A stretch of DNA of 64,000 nucleotides from the NCBI GenBank assembly GCA_033980235.1, contig CM067072.1, positions 15,813,047-15,877,046 of the forward strand. Direction: 5' to 3'. This document shows positions 52,101 through 61,100 of this stretch, one piece after another (within the stretch, counting starts at the first letter, position 1; every line of letters begins with the position of its first letter). The position numbers and the translations under genes are program-made. The DNA is from Diadema setosum. Taxonomy: Eukaryota; Echinodermata; Echinoidea; Diadematoida; Diadematidae. The notes below the pieces were generated by a model. The model did not search any database and was not told the origin of the DNA. It saw nothing but the letters and a program-made list of their open reading frames with translations.

Positions 52101-55100
52101 TCACGCCTCGTTAGACCTTTAAGACTCAGATCTTTTTCTTTCTTTTTATGTGTGTGTGTGTAGACGTGGACGCCATTGGGAAATATCAAGCTCGAGACAA
52201 TAAGTGGCCACTTACAATATAATGACCGACCGATGTTGAAGGTAGATTAAATCAGTAACTAAGTCAGAAATTGGGAAACCAGTAAATAAATAGGCAGCGA
52301 TCGACACTTCGACGGTTTGCCAATCTAATGTGCAGCGATCGACGTCGAAAGTGTCAATCAAATACGTTATTTACGGTCGACGTCGAAGGTTGATAAAATC
52401 AGTAAGCAGCGATCGATGTCGAAGGTTGATAATCGGATGGGTGCTGTTCGTAATATTCCGAAGGTTCGTAATTCCGAAGGGTCGTCAAATTCGAAACACA
52501 CAAATTCCCTAAACCTACAGGTTCGTTAATTCGAACGTTTGTGGCGTTATTCCGAAGGTTCGTTATTCTGAAGATTCATGAATCCGAAAATAAAATTAAC
52601 GGAACAATATACCTTCTGAATAACGAATCTTCGGACTAGAGAGCCTTCGGAATAACGAACATCGGAATAATAGCTACCGATGTGTAAGGTTGATGAAATT
52701 ATTAAATAGCGACCAATGTCCAAAGTTGATTAGGTCATACCGTCCGACGTTAGTGATCGAGAAAACTATAAAGTAGCGGCTGATGTCGAAGGTTGATAAA
52801 ATAAGGACAATTAAATCAAATAGGTATAGCGTCCATAATGTCGAGATCAAATAAAATTGAGCAGCAACGAAGTGTCGAAGGTTTATGCAATCAACTTGGT
52901 ATCGCACGACGTCGAATGTTAAGCAAAATTATCTGATTTATCCGACATTTGTTTTAGCATTGTAAAGAGGCTAAAGTTACCGTTATTCATTTCTGATCGC
53001 AAAAGCAATCATCCAATATTTACTAGTATTTTGACACCTTACGGAGCCGAATGTTACCGTTAATCATTTTCAAATGTTAAAGCAAACAACCGACATTCAT
53101 TTTAGCATCTTACGGAGCTGAATGTTATCCTTTTTCATTTCCAAACGTGAAAGCAAACATCCGCTATTTATTTTAGCATCTAACTGAGCCGATTGATACC
53201 GTTAATCATTTCCAAATGTAAAAGCAACAATCTGTTATTTATTTTAGCATCGTTCGGAGCAGAACATTACCGTTATTCATTTCTAAATTTAAAAGCAAAC
53301 ATCCGACAATCATTTTAGCATCGTACGGAGGCGAATGTTACTGTGTTTTCATTTTGAACGTCAAGGCAGACATCAGACATTTACTTTACCATCAAACGCA
53401 GCTGAATGTTACTGTTCTTCATTTCGAAATGTAATAGCAAATATCCGACAGTTATTTTATTATATGGAGCAGGCTGTTACTGCTATTCACCTCCAAACGT
53501 AAAAAGCAATCATCTGCCATTTTCTGGGCATCTTCCGGAGCCAAATGTTATTGCTATTTACTTTCGAAAGTAAAAGCAAACACCCGACATCTGTTTAATC
53601 ATCATACGGAGTTGAATATTAGTGTTATTAATTTCCGAACATCACAGGGATCATTCGACATTTATTTTAGCATCTTCCGGAGCTGAATGTTATTGTTATT
53701 TACTTTTGAACGTAAAAGCAAACATCCGGCATTTATTTTTATCATCGTACAGAGTTGAATATTATTGTTATTCATTTCCGAACGTCAAAGCAAAGATCCG
53801 ACATTTATTTTAGCATCTTCCGGAGATGAATGTTATTGCTATTTACTTCCGAAAGTAAAAGCAAACATCCGACATTTATTTAATCATCGTACGGAGTATT
53901 ATTGTTATTCATTTCCAAACGTCAAAGGGATCATTCGACATTTGCTTTAGCATATTCGGGAGCTGAATGTTATGGTTATTATTTTACTTTCGAACGTAAA
54001 AGCAAACATCCGGCAAATTACTGATACTTTTCAAAAGATTTTCGCGGATCGATTTCAGCTAATTTCCTTCGTGTAGCCGATGGTTGACGGGAGAGTTTGA
54101 TTTTCATATCATTAATTCCGCGCTGGAGCGCTCGGGCAAATGCGGGTGTTTAGACGAGCGTGAAAGTGCGGGCGACTTCCCTCGTCTGTACGCGTCCAAA
54201 CGCCCGCGTATTACCTAGTACGCCCGGACGAAAGGGCTTCCCGCATTTGCCCTAGGGGTTTTCGTGACGTTTCCCGCGGTCGGCACTGTAACCAGCAACA
54301 TACTAGGTTAGCATAATATACCGTTGTAGGCCTCTACTATGACAACAACACCACTGTATTCAATATACAACTTTGTATGATGCAGACTAAGCACACAGTA
54401 CATATAAAAGACTTGGGGTGGCCATGACAGGCCTGTGAGATCCATGTAGTACAGGGAACTACCAGCATTTTCTCTGTGGCAAAGCACAAATTTTACATTT
54501 GGGTCAGTGGGCTCCGGGCGATATCACGTTACCATCAACTTTTTGTAGCTCTTCTCAGTCCAAGTACATCAGAACACTGGCCTAATACACGCAATGATAT
54601 TACTGTAAAAGTGGAAATTAATTTTCGCGGTGTTGAAATTTTCGCGCATTTCGCACAACCAGAAGCTCGCGCGAAAATAAAAGCACGCGAATATTTTGCG
54701 TGCCACATGTTCCAGTAGTTGATGTCCTGATTCCGCGGAATTAAAAACACATGTAAGTCTTCTTACCCGGCCAAGCGTGAAAAATTAGTCACGCGAAAAT
54801 ATCCACTTTTACAGTACCAGCAAAGGGAAACTGGCTGCATACACACAGACATACAACCATAACATTTTGTTAGTGTATTTGTTAACTTTTCATTTTATTA
54901 CAAGTGGATATGGAAATTCCTTGGGAACACAGACATACAAATGTAGTGTCACTTGCTTAGTGTACCGGTACCTGGAAACTAGGAATATGATACATGTCTA
55001 ATTCTTTCTTTGGAAGTAGTGCACACCTTTTCATTATAAGCCCTTGCAAATTTGAAGAAATGTTACACACAGGTTGTAAGGGCTGTTTTAAGTGCTACAC

Positions 55101-58100
55101 CATACCTTTGCTCTCAAGATAACCACACTAATTACTGACCAGCAAAAAATAAAACGAAATCAATTTCTTGAAGGCTGTGTATTCATGAACGATGCTTAAA
55201 TATCGAAAAATAAAAGCAACTTGTTTTTTTTATTTTGCATAGTTTTGCTAAACAGCTAGGCTTCTTAAGAAATCCAGTTATAAACCGCACTTGGTCCAGG
55301 ATGAGCCCCCTCTACGCTTTGAAAAAAATATTGCCCACTATCTTTATCTCATTAAATACCAACAACACTCACATGCCACACTAAAGCTAAAATATCCTGT
55401 AGGGAAGTCATTAACCCAGGAACGGAACAGCTGGTGACTAGATTATCAGGAATCATGAATTTAAGATGGATCACAACTATCATCCACATGCTTTTATTGT
55501 ACTATTTTTTTGTTGTTGAAAGACTAATGCATAAGTTTGGTAATAGCATTGTAAGTGAGTTACTTTCATATAATGCGTGTTAATAGGCAACTAATTACAG
55601 CCATCAGTCCATAATACCGAGCTATGACATGAGCCTGATTAAAGCCTGTCGACCTGCCCTGAAGAGCTTCCCTGTCTCCGTCTTGCAAAATTGAAGACGT
55701 GCCTCAAAATGTCTCGTCAAAATGAGGATAGCATCTGGAGAAGTATTGGGGTTGTTATTGAGATCCAGCCAGGGAGTCGTCCTCATGGTCGTCCTCATGG
55801 ATAGTAGCCATTGGGACATTTAATAAGAGAGCTCCCCAAATCCACCTGACAGCGTCATCTTACTTACCTCCTCTCGCAGTACCGGGCGGGTCGTCGCCGC
55901 CAGCTTGGACAGACTCCTCGCAAACTCCATTTCTGCGGGGCGAAGGGAATCAATGTTAAAGATATTTAATCACAATAAATTCACTCTGAATTGTTCCATT
56001 CAGGATTATCTCATTTCATTAATTTTTCCATTTCAACCCCATCCCCCCCCCCAAAAAAAAAAAATGAATACTTAAAATAATGCACCATCATACATACAAC
56101 ATAATTGTCTGAATACAAAGTATTTCAGATATTGACATCTGGACATGCATTTTAATGTGATTAGGTAGCAAATTTTAAACAAAATCATAGAGAGAATTAA
56201 TCAATGTTACATTTAACAATGGGTTTTCAAGTAGGTTGTTGGAAATGGAGGGGACTGCTAAAAAGCTTAGCTTGTATACCGTATTGCATATTGTACAGCT
56301 GTATACTGTATTTTAATACACAAGGAACACTCCAAATATTCATCCACCATTACACCAGATTTCAAAAACACAATCTCCCATATCTTACAATGGCTCAACT
56401 CTTTGGAATACTATTCTTGCATCAATTAAATGCAGTAAGACTTTATAAAACATTCCTTTTAAAGGGGAAGGCTAGTAACTGATCAGTGGGAATCAGTGGA
56501 AATGCTGGGAGATGATTGTTCCAATCCTTATGGGATTCATTCAAGAGTTCATTGTATATCTATTGTTGTGTGAAAATGATTTGCTTCAGAATGGTCTCAT
56601 ATTCAAGTAATGTGCAGTTTAATGCTTCCAGGTTAGCGTCCCTGGTCAGTGACGGAGCATTAATCTGCACATTACTTGAATATGAGACCGTTCTGAAGCA
56701 AATCATTTTCACACAATAGATATACAATGAACTCTAGAATGAATCCCATAAGGATTGGAACAATCATCTCCCAGCATTTCCACTGATTCTCACTGGTCAG
56801 TTACTAGCCTTCCCCTTTAAGATGAACTGTACCAGAAGTTATGTGTATGAGTATGCACTATTTCCTCTCATGTCTTTTCTTTTCTTCTCACCTTGTATCA
56901 GCCATCTTTGTTGTGATTTCATATGAATTTGTTTGATGATTGCTCTTGTTGAAATGTACAATGTAACGATGATTGTAAGGGATCATTTCCAACAAGCCTC
57001 TTCTATACTTTTTATGATCCCACATATAAGACATCTTGTAGCATGAAAAATGTATTCTGAAATCATTATCATGCTTTCAAGTGGAAATATTTCATTGAAT
57101 GAAATACTGCAACTGGTCATAGAAATGTGCGAAACGTCTTCATTTTGAGACATCTTTTGGTAGCAATACCAACTGAATAACCTATAACTCAACAGTATGG
57201 AAATAAGAGAGATGCATCTACAGCATTCAAACCACAAGCTGTAGTTAAGTGCTACCTGTGAAATCAAAGTATTATAGAAAACAAGATGTCCCTTTCACAG
57301 ATCACATACATTGTGGCATTTGACTGAAAAAAAAAAGAAAAGAAAAAAGAAGATTTTAAATTGAGATTCTGGAACTGATGGATTTCTGTCTTTTCTGTAA
57401 ACTGTAAAGGGGAAAAAAAGCTCTGAATAAAAGTTCAAACTCTGACCACCAAGAGTTTCTTGACTGCCGCCATGCCATTAATGCTCACACATTTTCCCAT
57501 CTCACAGATTTAGTGGCTACTTAAGGTTTCTAGTGTACATCACCACTCAGTGAAACAAACAATACAGCTTGAGGCTAGACAGAACACATAGACACCTTAC
57601 TATAGTGGGTGCTGGGCAAACACACTGGACCTGTTCAAATATGCATAATGCTACATTATCACAACATCAAACACCAAGAACATCATGCCCTCCCCTTTTA
57701 AACTTCCAACAAGACTTTAGTGGTCTTTTCTTTCCCTCTTTACGTACATCATACTAATAGACAATTACAGGCTTTGCTGGGATGTGATCTGTGCAAACAA
57801 TGTAGACCCACACTGGGAGGATTTTCATTTGCAGACAGAGACACAATGTTGAAGATGTGCTGGCCAGATATATTGCGATTTTAAAAAAGTAGCTGTTAAC
57901 AAGTGGAAAAGACTTCTGAATTAGATTGAGAAATGAAAAAAAAAATGACCTAAGTACACTATAATGATTACTAAAAACATGACACAGTCACACCAGGATT
58001 TTTTCACTTTTTTTTTTTTTTGAAATAAATATCCCCTTATCCATGGTAAAAATCGAAATCACACTGACTGCTCAATACCTCTATAACCTAAGTAAAAAGA

Positions 58101-61100
58101 GAGAAACCACACTGGGATCTGAACCCAACACCTCCTGCTTACAAGGCAGTGGCACTACCACTGAGCTAAACACAGCTTAGGTTTTTGTTTTGTTTTGTTT
58201 TGTTTTGTTTTGTTTTGTTTTGTTTTGTTTTGGTTTTTTCTTTTTGAGATACACTGCTTTGACAAGAATCTTTAGTCGATAAAGTGCAACCCATGGAAAA
58301 CTCCTGATGCAATCCACACCACAGTGTCAAAAGATTTCAAGTTGTACTAAAGAAAAAATGCAAAAGCCTTGTTATGAGGCTACTTGACTACAATGGGCCT
58401 GACCCACATGAGGATGAACTCACCGAGATGTACTCTTTTCTCCACATAGAGGATGACATCTTTGGAGTACTTGGACCACGCCTTGGCCCGCTCTAGAGCC
58501 AGGTCCACCCCTCCCTCCAGCTGCATCAGCCATGCATCAATTTCTTCAGAGTTTAGCTGGCCTGGTGAGGAGACAGAATAACAGACATACAGATGAAGGA
58601 AGGACAGACAGACGGACAGATAATTATCATTAATTCAAATAAGGCAAACTTTGAATGAAAGAAAGATATTAAATACAGGAGGGACAAAATAGTGCTATGA
58701 CAAATTTTTTTATCAACTATCACTCTCTGTACAAGTGTATTTGTGCAATTTAATGTATTTGCAATTTTGGTTCAAGTCCCACTGGTTCCCTTTTTCCAAC
58801 ACATCTGTTAAAAAAATGTAGATCAGTAGTTGTGATCTTAAAACACATTCGAACAGGGGGTGACGATTGATCGAAAATCTGATATACACCACATGTAGCA
58901 CAACGCAAACTTCATTGGGACCTCATGGATTGTAATCCTTTCTGTTTTTTTAATTGTCGCTGTTATTGTTTCTAGGTCCATATATTACAGCTTAAAGATT
59001 CTGTCATTTGTATAATCCTTTGTATAATCCTTTGAATAACATTGACAGTATACACAGGCTGACATTGTCTGATATAATACACATGGAAGATAAAGGTTGC
59101 CAACAGGATTGACTGGGTTAAATATAAGTTGGCACGTTGCAATAAAAATCCTAACATTTTTTTTTCAGCGTCCATGCAAAACTAGGAGGGTTGGCAGCTA
59201 ATTGATACAAATCATTTCATGCATTATGAATGTATTAAGTTACTTAAATGGCTTAATTTCCTATTGTAGATGGCAAATGCCAAATTCTGTGCTGGCCATA
59301 GTTATAGTCATGTGACCAAGAAACAGAGTGTACAAGTATCTATCTAATCAAAGGTATCCCAAACACAATCATATGTCTTAAACTGCTCAGTTCATTCATA
59401 ACATTCTTCATTCGTAACTGTGCTCAAACTTTTGTTCATCTCATTTTGCCTTGATTTCTGTAAAGTCTTTTACAAAACTTTCTTCTTCTTCTTTTTGCAA
59501 TATATTTCCCTTTAAGCATGACAATTTACCCTTTTCACCTCTGGCCACATTCTGCAAGCATGGAGCCTGTACATGTGTCCTTGTCCCTCTGTCCCAAACC
59601 TTTTAACATCTCCAATGCATATTTATTCTCCGCATTCAATGATGCAAGGCTTTTGTTCCCATAAAAACAGTGATGTGTGAAATAAAAAGGGCAAATATTT
59701 TGCTTATCTCTGCAATCACACTCATACTTCATACAGAATATGTCTTTGTAGAAAAAAAAATCGAACCAAAGAAGAGCAAGACTGGAAACAAAAAAGTATC
59801 CATATCTGTAAATGGACCACATATCTTTTTACAACTCCGTACATGTTGAAAGGATGGCAATAGTAATTCATGTGTAAGTCTGAAAATCAGTAAAGATCAT
59901 GTACGTTGCACATGTGAACACAGAATGTGGCTAACACTAAATTGCTTTTAAAAAAAAAAATCCGGCATACAATACATGCGATACTATCAGATTAATTTAG
60001 CTCTCAACAAAGAATGCTCAGTGGCCTCATAACCAGAGCCAACATTATTGTAACTTTCTCTTTGCTTGAAATCCGATACCAATTACAATGTTACGACTGT
60101 CAGCACACATGTGCATGTAAAACACACTTGCGACATATCCACACACGCGAACATGAACACACAATTATTTCACAAATGGGAGAACATGATATCTACATAT
60201 CAAACACTCTTGTCACGAAGACAAACTGAAACTCCTCAGCCCTGTAAATGTCAGCGAGAGTCAAGAGAGCAGGGGCATTCACGCATCAATCTTGACGGAA
60301 ACAACCTCCCTGACGTGTTTATCTTTTTGCCATTCACACTAGTGGGTATAGTTAGTAGGAAGGAAGGGCCCTCTGGAAATGGACATGGCCTGGAATGTAT
60401 GGTATCCCAACTATCCATTTCCCCTCTTTACCCATGAACTCTGCCGACATTTGCCAGTAAAAAGTGAGAGAAGAAGGAGGGGGTGGGGGGGGGGGGGGGG
60501 TTGGGGGAGGGATGAGGAGGGGGAGAGTGCACTAAAAGGTGATAAAATAAAACACAAACACTTTTTCACTTTGATATACAGGCAGAGTTTCTTATCTTGT
60601 TATCAGCGGAAAGTTGATGTAAGATAGGCCATTCTAAATAATCTGATCAATGGGTTGACACAGTAAGAGATAGAACATTTTTGGATGCTTCTCCCTCCAT
60701 CGTTTGCAGGACACCCACAAACAATTTTGCTCAAGTTCCGTTCTTTTCTCTTTCTGAATCAGACAACATTTAAGGGCCCTTGCTGAGAGCAAAGCACTGC
60801 CTCCTTTTTATCTGTAACATTGGCTGTACACGGTGGAAGGAAATACACCATTACAAAGCCACAGCACTGACCACTGAGTTTACTAGATGTAGTCCAAGAC
60901 CTTGAACGCAGATTCACCTCTCATGTGACTCATGTTAAATACAAGGTCTTTAGAATTTCTAATGGAATCGATTACGATTGACAAAAGAGCAATTTCATCT
61001 GTTAGATTTTTAATAAAACAAAGTATTATGGATGGCAAGAGAATGTGAACTTTGAGTTTTGACATGTAAGGATCATTTTGTATTAATACTTCTATGTAGG

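Larger units (their letters stand above)
39550..54286. mobile_element. Giant foldback (TU-like) DNA element, 14.7 kb
   Basis: The two ends are exact 23-bp inverted repeats beginning GTGCCGACCGCGGGAAACGT. Inside each lies a GC-rich end block. Then come arms of about 80-bp tandem subrepeats, forward at about 40040-42139 and 44920-45240 and inverted at about 52920-54010. This layout is that of foldback elements such as the TU elements described in sea urchins. The interior carries nested insertions and other tandem repeats, and no transposase is recognised. A target duplication could not be settled by eye. Confidence 0.75.
35255..55867 (-). other. ARHGAP29: Intron 4 of the RhoGAP gene (20.6 kb, repeat-filled)
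   Basis: It separates exon 4 (MEFARSLSKLA...) from exon 5 (TYLPFQSTYL...), whose products join without a gap in the family alignment. Most of it is mobile DNA: two P1 MITEs, a 14.7-kb foldback element with nested insertions, and a TA-flanked MITE. No coding exon of this or another gene was recognised. Confidence 0.85.
55933..58423 (-). other. ARHGAP29: Intron 3 of the RhoGAP gene
   Basis: It contains the long palindromic MITE at 56463-56816 and a SINE-like unit at 58010-58182. The rest is AT-rich, with short C, A and T runs and no coding signal. Confidence 0.75.

Noticed and set aside
40040..54010. Regular repeats that could suggest a CRISPR array
   Set aside because: The units are contiguous, diverged and about 80 bp long without unique spacers, lie in a eukaryotic intron and occur as inverted arms of a transposon.
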